From: Actinomadura citrea
GTDB lineage: Bacteria; Actinomycetota; Actinomycetes; Streptosporangiales; Streptosporangiaceae
Length of the DNA: 64,000 bases
Assembly (NCBI RefSeq): GCF_013409045.1
Contig: NZ_JACCBT010000001.1
Coordinates: 620,001 to 684,000 of the forward strand
Direction: 5' to 3'
Every line of letters begins with the position of its first letter. Positions within the stretch are counted from its first letter, which is position 1. The position numbers and the translations under genes are program-made. Positions 34,123 through 41,542 of the stretch are shown piece after piece. The notes below the pieces were generated by a model. The model ran no database searches and was not told the origin of the DNA. It worked only from the letters and a program-made list of their open reading frames with translations.

Positions 34123-35550
34123 TCACTGCCGAGAGGCGAAGTCCTGCGTCCACCAGGGGCCGCCGGAGCCGGACACGACGCCCACGCCGATCTCGGTGTA
34201 GGCGCAGTTCAGGATGTTGGCGCGGTGGTAGGAGCTGGTCATCCAGCTCGACACCGCCGAGGACGGCGTGGCTGCGCCCTGCTGGATGTTCTCCGCCCAG
34301 GCCCGCCACCGGTATCCGGCGGCGGTGATGCGGGCGCCCGGGTCCTGCCCGCCCGCGCCGTCGTGGGAGAGCACGCGCCGGGCGGCCATGTCGGCGGAGT
34401 GCCTCTGGGCCGCCCTGGTCAGCATCGGATTCTCGCGCAGCGGCCGGCAGCCGTGCCGGGCCCGCTGGAGGTTGGCGAGCCGGATGACCTGGCGTCCCGG
34501 GCCGAGGGGCGCCGCGGACGTCCTGCGGGGCACCGGCGAGCGGCGGGTCTTGGACGGAGTGGGCGACGGCCGTTCGGGGGAGGCCCGCGTCGCGCTCGGG
34601 GTGGCCACGGGCGTGCTCGGGGGAGCGGCGGACGGGCGCCGCCCGTGGTCGGGCATGGCCAGGAACCAGACGGCGACGGCGGCCGCCACGACCGCGGCCG
34701 TCCCGGCGATCACCGCGGTGCGGGCGCCGCGCGCCGCGTGCAGGGCGACGTCCGCGCCCGAGAGCTTGACGTTCGCCAGCTCCGCCGCCGACAGGTGGGC
34801 CGGGGGCGGGACGAGGACCATGCCCGCGAGCAGCACCTCGGCCGGGGCGAGCCTGTGCCGGTGCGCGCGGCAGGCGTCGCATCCGCGTGCGTGCCGCGCT
34901 ATCCGCTTGCGCCACACCGGCGTGGGCCGTCCGTTCCATGAGGCCGTCAGCTCGGCGAGGCCCGGGCACGGCGGCGTCGCCGCGAGCGCGCGGACCACCG
35001 ACCGCCCCGTCTCCAGCTGCTCCTTCATCCGGTTCACGCGCACGGCCGCGTGCCGCCGCTTCACGTCCAGGGCCGCGGCCAGCTCGGCGCGCGTCAGCTC
35101 GCCCGAAACCTCTGACCACCACAGCGAGAGCAGGTCGCGGTCGGCCGGGTCCAGCCACCGGGTGGCCTCGGCGATCTCCTTGCGCTGTCCGGACAGCCCG
35201 AGCCGGACGATGGTGATCTCGACGAAGTCGCCGCCGGGATCGGGGATCTCGTGCGCCGCGTCCAGGCCGACGGCGGGACGTCTCCGGTTCGCCGACCAGC
35301 GCCGCCGCACCTGGTTCATCGCGATCGCCACGAGCCAGGACCGGAACCGCGACGGGTCGCGCAGGCCGCCGAGGCCGTTCAGCATCCGCAGCATGGTGTC
35401 CTGGACGACGTCGTCCACGTCCGCGTGGCCGTCCAGCGCCCGGCCGACGACGTTGTACACCAGGGGCAGGCAGGTCGACACCAGCCGTTCCCTCGCCGCC
35501 GCGTCGCCCGCCTGCGCCGCCGCGACCAGCCGCTCCTCGCCGCCGTCCAT
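34123..35550 (-). CDS. ECF sigma factor fused to a transmembrane segment and extracellular CAP domain
   Basis: Single uninterrupted frame of 475 residues from ATG 35550 (GAAGGG upstream; ATG 35556 also possible). Residues 1-175 are an ECF sigma factor: region 2 YNVVGRALDGHADVDDVVQDTMLRMLNGL and FRSWLVAIAMNQVRRRW, region 4 DRDLLSLWWSEVSGELTRAELAAALDVKRRHAAVRVNRMKEQL. A zinc-finger-like HARGCDACRAHRH follows near 225, then a membrane helix AVIAGTAAVVAAAVAVWFLA near 280-300. A Ser/Pro/Thr linker leads to a CAP domain at about 355-475 with SHDGAGG, AENIQQG and SYHRANILNC. This joins sigma factor, anti-sigma-like and surface sensor parts in one chain. Confidence 0.88.
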   Translation of the reverse strand: MDGGEERLVAAAQAGDAAARERLVSTCLPLVYNVVGRALDGHADVDDVVQDTMLRMLNGLGGLRDPSRFRSWLVAIAMNQVRRRWSANRRRPAVGLDAAHEIPDPGGDFVEITIVRLGLSGQRKEIAEATRWLDPADRDLLSLWWSEVSGELTRAELAAALDVKRRHAAVRVNRMKEQLETGRSVVRALAATPPCPGLAELTASWNGRPTPVWRKRIARHARGCDACRAHRHRLAPAEVLLAGMVLVPPPAHLSAAELANVKLSGADVALHAARGARTAVIAGTAAVVAAAVAVWFLAMPDHGRRPSAAPPSTPVATPSATRASPERPSPTPSKTRRSPVPRRTSAAPLGPGRQVIRLANLQRARHGCRPLRENPMLTRAAQRHSADMAARRVLSHDGAGGQDPGARITAAGYRWRAWAENIQQGAATPSSAVSSWMTSSYHRANILNCAYTEIGVGVVSGSGGPWWTQDFASRQ

Positions 35551-35703
35551 CCGCATCCCTTCGCGCCACCGGACCGAACCGCTCGGCCACGTCAAAGAGA
35601 CCCCGCCGCCCTCCCCCCGATTACAGGAAAAAGTAGGACATGCTCAAGCGGGCGGGTGAACGGTACGGCCCGGCGGCGTCCGGACTCAGCCCAATGACCG
35701 GAC

Positions 35704-36393
35704 TCACACCAAGGAAGCGTCGCGTGACCTGGGATCCGCCGTGACGAGCGTGATGGACTCTCTGACGGTCTCCAGAGCCGCTGCGCGTTCCTGGTCGGTC
35801 ATGTGGGCGGGGCCGTAGGTGACCACGGGATCGAGCACCTGGTAGCCGACGAACTCCAGCATTCCGCGGTGGATGTGGAACAGGAAGTCGTCCAACGAGC
35901 CGAAGGCGCCGCCAGGCTGGAACGACTCACCGGAACCGCCGGTCGTGAACAGCAGCATCGCTCGCCTGCCGGCGAGCGCCGCGTCGCGGAAGAGGCCGTA
36001 CTCCCCTCCGAAGACCGCGCCCATGGCGAAGACCCGGTCCACCCACCCTTTGAGGACGGCGGGCAGCGAGAACCACCACATCGGGAACGACAGCACCAGC
36101 AGGTCGGCGGCCAGCAGGCGGTCGAGATGGGCCTGGACGGTGGCGTCGAGCGTCCCGTCCTTGACCGCGCGCATCTGCTCGGCCTGCGGCTTGAAGTGGC
36201 CTTCCACCGATGCGAAGTCGTCGCGGGCAAGGGTCGGAGCCCATGCGTCCGCGTACAGGTCGAGGACGTCGACGCGGTACCCGGCGTCGCGCAGGGCCTG
36301 AGCCGCGGTGGTCATCTGGGCGGTGGTGAACGAGCGGGGCTCGGGATGAGCGTGGACGATCAGGGCGATGGGAGCAGCGTCCGAGGTCGACAT
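35704..36393 (-). CDS. NAD(P)H-quinone reductase, flavodoxin_2 (KefF/MdaB) family
   Basis: FMN/FAD-dependent reductase of 229 residues. VHAHPEPRSFTTAQ at the N-terminus binds the flavin phosphate; LVLSFPMWWFSLPAVLKGWVDRVF is the signature loop and LFTTGGSGESF follows. Reduces quinones or electrophiles by two electrons. No ribosome site is visible; a TTGACG-N16-TATGAT promoter places the first transcribed base at the ATG, so the mRNA is probably leaderless. An operator shared with the adjacent ArsR gene overlaps the -10 box. Confidence 0.9.
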   Translation of the reverse strand: MSTSDAAPIALIVHAHPEPRSFTTAQMTTAAQALRDAGYRVDVLDLYADAWAPTLARDDFASVEGHFKPQAEQMRAVKDGTLDATVQAHLDRLLAADLLVLSFPMWWFSLPAVLKGWVDRVFAMGAVFGGEYGLFRDAALAGRRAMLLFTTGGSGESFQPGGAFGSLDDFLFHIHRGMLEFVGYQVLDPVVTYGPAHMTDQERAAALETVRESITLVTADPRSRDASLV

Positions 36394-36399
36394 GAGAAA

Positions 36400-36427
36400 A
36401 TCATATCGACATATCGCGATTCGTCAA
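36400..36427 (-). promoter_or_regulatory. Leaderless promoter with ArsR operator for the quinone reductase
   Basis: On the minus strand TTGACG (36427-36422) and TATGAT (36405-36400) are 16 bases apart, with the ATG at 36393 seven bases past the -10 box. The motif TATCGACATATCG (36404-36416) overlaps the spacer and -10. The same motif, with one base changed, recurs at 36795 upstream of arsR. Confidence 0.65.
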
Positions 36428-36760
36428 TCAGATGGTGACGGCGAGCGCCTCCGCCAGCCGTGCCAGCCGCTCCTCGTCCCGCCGGTAGTGGGTCCACTTG
36501 CCCACCCGGGTGGGACGCACGAGCCCGGCCCGTTCGAGCGTGCTCATATAGCTGGAGACGGTCGACTGGGCGAGCCCCGCCTTCGCCTGGATGTGCGTGA
36601 CGCACACGCCGACCGCCCGGCGGTCCGCGATCGGCTCCCAGTCGCCGAAGTGCCTCTCGGGGTCTTTCAGCCACTGCATGATCTGCAGACGGGCAGGGTT
36701 GCCGAGGGCCTTGAACGCCTCGATCAGTTCCTCCGGCCCGAGCCCCGCCGCCGCGGCCAT
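36428..36760 (-). CDS. ArsR family transcriptional regulator
   Basis: Winged-helix repressor of 110 residues from ATG 36760, with AAGGAG eight bases upstream. The core ALGNPARLQIMQWLKDPE, then HIQAKAGLAQSTVSSYMSTLERAGLVRPTRVGKWTHYRRDEERL, is the ArsR recognition helix and wing. No metal-binding Cys pair in the ELCVCDL position is seen (it reads VGVCVTHI), so it may sense redox-active organic compounds through the single Cys. Its stop lies next to the -35 box of the quinone reductase gene. Confidence 0.9.
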   Translation of the reverse strand: MAAAAGLGPEELIEAFKALGNPARLQIMQWLKDPERHFGDWEPIADRRAVGVCVTHIQAKAGLAQSTVSSYMSTLERAGLVRPTRVGKWTHYRRDEERLARLAEALAVTI

Positions 36761-36794
36761 CAGCCCATCTCCTTCCAGTCGAACCGACAGACCA

Positions 36795-36807
36795 CGATAT
36801 CTCGATA
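36795..36807. promoter_or_regulatory. ArsR operator, autoregulatory copy
   Basis: CGATATCTCGATA, whose complement TATCGAGATATCG matches the site in the quinone reductase promoter at 12 of 13 bases. It lies 35-47 bases upstream of the ArsR ATG, suitable for autorepression. Confidence 0.65.
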
Positions 36808-36872
36808 CCCGACTCACCCCGGTCGTGCCCGCGTCGGCCGGACGCCGTCCCTCGCAGAGGCCGGCCGTGCGG

Positions 36873-38114
36873 TCAGCTGAGGCGAGCGGCCTTGTCGAGC
36901 AGGTAGCGCCGCTCGACCTCGTTGTCGGTCAGGGCGGCCGCCTGGCGGTAGGAGGCGGCGGCGGAGGCGGTGTCGCCGGTCATCTGCTGAAGATGGGCGC
37001 GGACCGCGCGTTCGCGTTGCCGGGTGAGGGGATCCCGGTCCAGGTGGTGCCGGTGGTCGAGGTCGTCCAGAAGGGCCAGGCCCCGGGCCGGTCCGTACGC
37101 CTGGGCGACCGCCACCACGCGGCTGAGCCGGATCGGCGCGGTGGGGGCGAGGCGTTCGAGCCACAGGTACAGCATCGCGATCTGCGGCCAGTCGGTCTCC
37201 TCCGGCGACGCGGCCGCCGCGTGCACGGCGGCGATGGCCGCCTGAAGCCGGTACGGGCCCGCCGCGCCGCGGTTCCAGACGCCGTCGATCAGCTCGGTGC
37301 CCTCACGGATCAGGTCGGGGTCCCAGCGCGTGCGGTCCTGCTCGTCCAGCGGCACCAGTTCGTGGTCGGCGCCGGTGCGCGCGTGGCGCCGGGAGTCGGT
37401 GAGCAGCATCAACGCCAGCAGCCCCGTCGCCTCGGCGTCGTCGGGGAGCGAGGCGCGGAGCATGCGGGTCAGCCGGATCGCCTCCCGGGTCAGGTCGACG
37501 CGGGCGAGTTCACGGCCCGCCGTGGCCGTGTAGCCCTCGTTGAAGATCAGGTAGAGCACCTGCATCACGGCGGCCATCCGGGCGTCCCGGTCGGCGTCGG
37601 TCGGAGGAGTGAAGCGGGCGCCGGCGCGGGCCAATTGCTTCTTGGCGCGGCTGATCCGCGTCCCCATGGTGGCCTCGGTCGTGCCGTGGGCGTGCGCGAT
37701 CTCGGCGGTCGTCAGGCCGCCGACCGCGCGCAGCGTGAGCGCGACCTGGGACGTGGTGCTCAGCGCGGGGTGGCAGCACAGCATCAGCAGGGTGAGGCTG
37801 TCATCGGTCTCCTGCGGGGGACCGGCCCGGCGGGCCGGCGCCTGCATGGCCCACTCGGTCATCCCGGCCTCGTGCTCGCGCCGGCGCCGGGCCTGCTCGG
37901 AGCGGAGCAGGTCGACCATCCGCCGGTAGCCGATCCTGATCAGCCGGCTCCGCGGGTCCTCCGGCACGCCGTGGGCGGACCAGTCCCTGCTCGCGGCCAG
38001 CAGCGCCTCCTGCACGGCGTCCTCGGCGATGTCGAAGCGGCCGAAGCGCCGCACCAGGGCGCCGAGCACCTGTGGCGCCTCCGTGCGCAGCAGATGCTCG
38101 ACGTCGCCGTTCAT
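36873..38114 (-). CDS. ECF42-type RNA polymerase sigma factor (COG4941)
   Basis: Protein of 413 residues. Residues 1-170 are the sigma domains: FGRFDIAEDAVQEALLAASRDW in region 2 and VALTLRAVGGLTTAEIAHAHGTTEATMGTRISRAKKQL in region 4. The long C-terminal extension of about 230 residues is helical with TPR-like repeats (LYLIFNEGYTAT, RLTRMLRASLPDDAEATGLLALMLL, AIAAVHAAAAS, LERLAPT). This is the ECF42 layout, a group known to pair with DGPF (YCII) proteins and to need its C-terminal part. Its ATG overlaps the upstream DGPF stop by four bases. Confidence 0.92.
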   Translation of the reverse strand: MNGDVEHLLRTEAPQVLGALVRRFGRFDIAEDAVQEALLAASRDWSAHGVPEDPRSRLIRIGYRRMVDLLRSEQARRRREHEAGMTEWAMQAPARRAGPPQETDDSLTLLMLCCHPALSTTSQVALTLRAVGGLTTAEIAHAHGTTEATMGTRISRAKKQLARAGARFTPPTDADRDARMAAVMQVLYLIFNEGYTATAGRELARVDLTREAIRLTRMLRASLPDDAEATGLLALMLLTDSRRHARTGADHELVPLDEQDRTRWDPDLIREGTELIDGVWNRGAAGPYRLQAAIAAVHAAAASPEETDWPQIAMLYLWLERLAPTAPIRLSRVVAVAQAYGPARGLALLDDLDHRHHLDRDPLTRQRERAVRAHLQQMTGDTASAAASYRQAAALTDNEVERRYLLDKAARLS

Positions 38115-38482
38115 TCCGTGAACTCCTCCCCCATGATCGGCCGGATCTCGATCGGCTCCCCGAGCGCCTCGACGATCCGCGAAGCGATCTCCACGGCGCG
38201 TTCCCGGCCGGCCACGTCGACCACGGCGAAGCTGGCCAGGACCTCCTTGAGCTCGGCGAACGGCCCGTCGGTGGCGACGACGCCGTCCGGTGCCCTGCGG
38301 ACCGTGGTGCTGACCACCGGGTGACCGAGTCCCTCGCTGGTGACGAACTCGCCGGTCTCGATCAGCTCCTGCTCGAACCTCTGGTACTCGGCGAACGCGG
38401 CGAGCGCCTCCTCCGACGGCGTGTCGGCGGTCGCGGCGTCCCAGGCGACGGCGGGTGTATAGCTGAGCAGCAGGTACTTCAT
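38111..38482 (-). CDS. YCII-related DGPF protein, partner of ECF42 sigma
   Basis: Small protein of 123 residues with the DGPF motif (VVATDGPFAELKEVLASFAVVDV) and the YLLLSYTPAV start typical of the family. DGPF proteins adopt the YCII ferredoxin-like fold. They are genetically linked to ECF42 sigma factors, though their biochemical role is not settled. Translationally coupled to the sigma gene. A second DGPF gene lies at 42584. Confidence 0.92.
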   Translation of the reverse strand: MKYLLLSYTPAVAWDAATADTPSEEALAAFAEYQRFEQELIETGEFVTSEGLGHPVVSTTVRRAPDGVVATDGPFAELKEVLASFAVVDVAGRERAVEIASRIVEALGEPIEIRPIMGEEFTE

Positions 38483-38555
38483 GATGATTTTTCCTCTGTT
38501 TCACCAGTGCGCGTGGTTCAACGTGCGCGAGGCGGGTTCCCGTTGTATAGCCACG

Positions 38556-38849
38556 TCAGCCGGGGTGTATGTCCCGGCGGCGCAGAACCAGCGCGACGAC
38601 GGTCGTCCAGGTGAAGGCGACCAGGCCGTTCAGGGCGATCTGCAGGCTCATGCGATCCGGTGACATGGGCACCTCACCGGTGGCGAGCTGGCTGATCGGG
38701 TGTCGCGTGATGTCGAAGCCGTTCCGCAGGACCATCTGGGTGACGGCCGAGGCGAAGAACAGCGGCCCGGCGAGCGCGCCGGCGATCAGCGCGCGGGACG
38801 TCCGGCGGGCGGCCCGGGCCGAGGGGGCGGTGGCGGCGGTGGTGGCCAT
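38556..38849 (-). CDS. Small membrane protein resembling the N-terminal part of DUF998
   Basis: Protein of 97 residues with two or three hydrophobic helices. GALAGPLFFASAVTQMVLRNGFDITRHPISQLATGE matches the start of DUF998 membrane proteins, which normally run to about 200 residues with six helices. After one more helix (LNGLVAFTWTTVVALVL) it stops, so this is either a shortened family member or a decayed gene; no frameshifted remainder is visible downstream. It precedes the DGPF-ECF42 pair by 73 bases and has a candidate ECF42 promoter. Confidence 0.65.
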   Translation of the reverse strand: MATTAATAPSARAARRTSRALIAGALAGPLFFASAVTQMVLRNGFDITRHPISQLATGEVPMSPDRMSLQIALNGLVAFTWTTVVALVLRRRDIHPG

Positions 38850-38882
38850 GGAATCTCCTCTTCGATGGGGTCTCGCCGCTAC

Positions 38883-38909
38883 CTCGGGGCCGCGTCCCGG
38901 ATCTCGACA
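38883..38909 (-). promoter_or_regulatory. Candidate ECF42 promoter upstream of the DUF998-like gene
   Basis: Minus strand TGTCGA (38909-38904), 17-base spacer, CGAG (38886-38883), 34 bases before the start codon. ECF42 promoters are reported to have TGTCGA at -35 and CGA/TC at -10; the last base here deviates. Confidence 0.4.
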
Positions 38910-39003
38910 CCATCGCGGAGTGGCCTACGTCACACCACCGTCATGTCCGAAATCGTCCAGCCGCTCCGAGGTACCGGCGAACATCCACACAGAGGAGGAC
39001 GCG

Positions 39004-39444
39004 ATGTCCGAGGCCACCCCGAACGAGACCGAGCAGCCGAGCGCCGAAGTGCAGGCCCTCGACCGCCTGGTCGGCACCTGGAAGGTCACCGGCGGCGCGG
39101 AAGGGACCGTGCGCTACGAGTGGATGCCCGGCGGCTACTTCCTGCTCCAGCACGTCGACCTCACCCAGTTCGGCGAGCCCGCCACCGGCATAGAAGTGAT
39201 CGGCAACCTCCGCCCGTTCGGCGAGCCCGCCGGCGAGGACGTGATGTCGCGGTACTACGACTCGTTCGGCAACACCTTCGACTACGTCTACGAGCTCACC
39301 GGCGACAAACTGACCATCTGGGGCGGCGCGAAAGGCAGCCCCGCCTACTTCGAAGGCACCTTCAGTCCTGACGGCTCGTCCCTCACCGGCGAGTGGGTCT
39401 ACCCGGGTGGCGGCGGATACCAGTCCACGATGACCCGCATCTGA
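39004..39444 (+). CDS. DUF1579-like small soluble protein
   Basis: Protein of 146 residues; ATG 39004 follows AGAGGAGGA. LDRLVGTWKVTGGAEGTVRYEWMPGGYFLLQHVD and a string of short strands (DSFGNTFDYVYEL, LTIWGG, AYFEGTFSPDGSSLTGEWVY) suggest a small beta-barrel like DUF1579 or lipocalin-like proteins. Function unknown. Divergent from the DUF998-like gene and closed by a strong terminator. Confidence 0.82.
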   Translation: MSEATPNETEQPSAEVQALDRLVGTWKVTGGAEGTVRYEWMPGGYFLLQHVDLTQFGEPATGIEVIGNLRPFGEPAGEDVMSRYYDSFGNTFDYVYELTGDKLTIWGGAKGSPAYFEGTFSPDGSSLTGEWVYPGGGGYQSTMTRI

Positions 39445-39461
39445 CACCCCGCGGACGACAC

Positions 39462-39501
39462 CAAGGAGCGCCGGGCCCCTCGACGGGCCCGGCGCTCCTT
39501 G
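39462..39501 (+). terminator. Strong hairpin terminator
   Basis: CAAGGAGCGCCGGGCCC (39462-39478) pairs perfectly over 17 bp with GGGCCCGGCGCTCCTTG (39485-39501) around a six-base loop, 18 bases after the DUF1579-like stop. The 190 bases after it, before the acetamidase gene, hold no gene or riboswitch I recognise. Confidence 0.85.
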
Positions 39502-39698
39502 CTCATCACCACCCGGCTGACCTCACAAAAGACGAATTGCCGCCCTCCTGATGAAGCTGCCGAATGAGGCCCAAAGCCTTTTCGCGCCCGGCCGCAGCCG
39601 AGCTTGCCAGGCGCGATGGGGGACGGACGGTCTCCGCTGCAAGGCCGCACAAGGCGGTAAGGCCAAGCGCCTAAAAAACCAGAGAAGGGATGTCTCGC

Positions 39699-40793
39699 AT
39701 GAGTGAGATGCCCGACAGGCTCCGAGACGGCTTGCCGAAGCCGGTCGTACTGGAGACCAGTCGAAAGACCGCGGGCTGGGGTCGCTTCACCCCCGACCCG
39801 GAACCCGTACTGACGGTGAAGTCCGGTGCGTGCGTCACCATCAACACCGTCAGCTGGGCCGGGGCGACCGCCCCCGAGGGACCGGTCGCCTACTTCGAGG
39901 CACTGGGGGTGCCCGCCGGCCAGGTGTTGCCCGAGCTGCTGGAAATGGCGACGATGCCACGCCCGAACGGGGCCAGCGGCCACGTCCTCACCGGGCCGAT
40001 CGGCATCGAGGGCGCCGAACCGGACGACGTGCTGGAGATCCGCGTTCTGGATGTCTCGCCGCGCGTTCCCTACGGCGTCAACGTCACCGGCCCGGGCTGC
40101 GGGGTGCTCGACGATCTGCTGGAGCGTCGATCCACCCGTCTGTTCCGGCTCGACCCCGATCAGCGCTTCTACCCCTTCGAGGGCGGGATCGAGATCCCCT
40201 TCGGGCCGTTCGCGGGGATCATGGCGGTCGCGCCGCCGGCCTCGGTCGGCATCGTTTCCGCCAATCCACCCGACAGGTGGGGCGGCAACATGGACTTTCG
40301 CGATCTCGTCGCGGGTTCGACGCTGTACCTCCCGGTCTTCCTGCCGGGCGGTATGTTCTACATCGGCGACACCCACGGCGCGCAAGGTCACGGCGAAGTC
40401 GACCAGACCGCCATCGAGCACTCGATGGCGGTGACCGTCCAGTTCATCGTGCACAAGTGCGGCGTCCTGAAGTACCCGCGCGCGGAGAACGACGATCACG
40501 TCTGGTGCATGGGGATCCACGCGGATCTCTACACGGCCATGAGGATCGCCAACCAGGAGGTCGTCGACTACCTCGTCACCGTCATGGCGATGAGTGGCGT
40601 CGAGGCCTACCGGCTCTCCAGCCTCCTGGTCGACTTCAAGGTCGCCGAGGCGGTGAACGGCAACAAGGTCGTCGTCGCCGAGGTCCACAAGGACCGGCTG
40701 CGCCCGCTGGGCAAGGCCGATGTTCCCGCTGTGGGTGGACCCCACTCGGCCGCCCGCCTTCCGTCACCTGACGGTGCCGCGGGCCGGCTCTGA
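39699..40793 (+). CDS. Acetamidase/formamidase family protein
   Basis: Protein of 364 residues (FmdA_AmdA). ATG 39699 is preferred because GAAGGG lies nine bases upstream; ATG 39690 is directly adjacent to it. Typical segments are ACVTINTVSWAG, ASGHVLTGPIGIEGAEPDDVLEIRVLDV, GNMDFRDLVAGSTLYLPVFLPGGMFYIGDTHGAQGHGEVDQTAIE and a C-terminal SVEAYRLSSLLVDFKVAEAVNGNKVV. Hydrolyses short amides to ammonia and acid. No amide transporter or regulator adjoins; the last 25 residues are a family-atypical Ala/Pro tail. Confidence 0.9.
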   Translation: MSEMPDRLRDGLPKPVVLETSRKTAGWGRFTPDPEPVLTVKSGACVTINTVSWAGATAPEGPVAYFEALGVPAGQVLPELLEMATMPRPNGASGHVLTGPIGIEGAEPDDVLEIRVLDVSPRVPYGVNVTGPGCGVLDDLLERRSTRLFRLDPDQRFYPFEGGIEIPFGPFAGIMAVAPPASVGIVSANPPDRWGGNMDFRDLVAGSTLYLPVFLPGGMFYIGDTHGAQGHGEVDQTAIEHSMAVTVQFIVHKCGVLKYPRAENDDHVWCMGIHADLYTAMRIANQEVVDYLVTVMAMSGVEAYRLSSLLVDFKVAEAVNGNKVVVAEVHKDRLRPLGKADVPAVGGPHSAARLPSPDGAAGRL

Positions 40794-40876
40794 GGCCTGA
40801 AGCGTCGCTGTGCGACAGCGACGACGGCACAACTGAGGTCCACTGAGCTGGAGCTTCGTGGATCTCGGGTAGTAGG

Positions 40877-40921
40877 GCGTCCCGGCGGAAGGTGGCATCG
40901 AGCCACCCGAAGCCGGGACGC
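40877..40921. terminator. Two-tier hairpin between acetamidase and RidA genes
   Basis: GCGTCCCGGC (40877-40886) pairs with GCCGGGACGC (40912-40921), enclosing an inner GGTGGC/GCCACC stem. A smaller perfect hairpin CGTCGCTGT/ACAGCGACG lies at 40803-40823. Together they likely end both converging transcripts. The rest of this 221-base gap shows no gene. Confidence 0.6.
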
Positions 40922-41014
40922 TTCTCTCACGTCCGGTCTTGGCAGCGGGCATCGACCACCGCCTGCCGCCCGTGCCGGATGAGCCGGCACGAGCAGCAGC
41001 GGTGACGGGGCGCG

Positions 41015-41410
41015 TCAGGCGACGGCGGTTCCTTCCAGTTCGACCATCAAGGTGGGGATGGCCAGGCGTGTCACTCCCAGCATGGTGGTGCTGGTCGCCA
41101 CCCCGGCGGCGCCCAGCCGCGCCGCCAGGACGCCGTAGTGCTGGAAAAGCAGGTCGACGTCGGTGGTGTAGACGTTGAGGCGGACGAGGTTCACCAGGGA
41201 CATCCCGGCCTCGCCGAGCACGGCCTCCAGGTTGTCGATGCTCAGTGCCAGCTGCGCCGCCATGTCGCCGGCGTGCTGGGGCTCGCCGTCCGCGCTCATC
41301 GCGGTCTGTCCTGAGCAGTACAGGGTCCGGGTGTGCCCGGAGGCGACCTCGCCCTGGTCGTAGCCGAGGTCCACCGACCACGTCCACGGGTTGATCGTCG
41401 TTCGCTCCAT
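41015..41410 (-). CDS. RidA/YjgF family protein
   Basis: Protein of 131 residues, the full RidA length. TLYCSGQTAMSADGEPQHAGDMAAQLALSIDNLEAVLGEAGMSLVNLVRLNVYTTD is the conserved core. However, the Arg of the imine-binding pocket in classical RidA (CxxxRVxV...) is not in its usual spot near the C-terminus (IPTLMVELEGTAVA). It may belong to a non-archetypal Rid subgroup with another hydrolytic role. Divergent from the WYL regulator, which probably controls it. Confidence 0.88.
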   Translation of the reverse strand: MERTTINPWTWSVDLGYDQGEVASGHTRTLYCSGQTAMSADGEPQHAGDMAAQLALSIDNLEAVLGEAGMSLVNLVRLNVYTTDVDLLFQHYGVLAARLGAAGVATSTTMLGVTRLAIPTLMVELEGTAVA

Positions 41411-41503
41411 TGCCTTATCAGCTCCAGTCGATTCGTCGGCAGTGCGGACGTCGCCGGCGCAGTGGCCGCTCTCTGACGTCGTGGTGAGAGCCTCCCAACG
41501 AAT

Positions 41504-41522
41504 CACGACATCTCCTGTCGTG
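41504..41522. promoter_or_regulatory. Candidate WYL-regulator operator
   Basis: Perfect inverted repeat CACGACA-N5-TGTCGTG, 21 bases upstream of the WYL regulator ATG in the gap shared with ridA. Suited to autoregulation and to control of ridA. Confidence 0.6.
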
Positions 41523-41542
41523 TATTTCGGTAGGTTCCTGGT

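Noticed and set aside
2345..38910. Shared 14-mer CCGGATCTCGACAC near 2345 and 38899
   Set aside because: A 14-base match is expected by chance several times in 64 kb, and the first copy has no suitably oriented gene.
39502..39698. Guanidine or other riboswitch before the amidase gene
   Set aside because: Short ACGG and GC-rich repeats occur, but no known riboswitch core could be matched.
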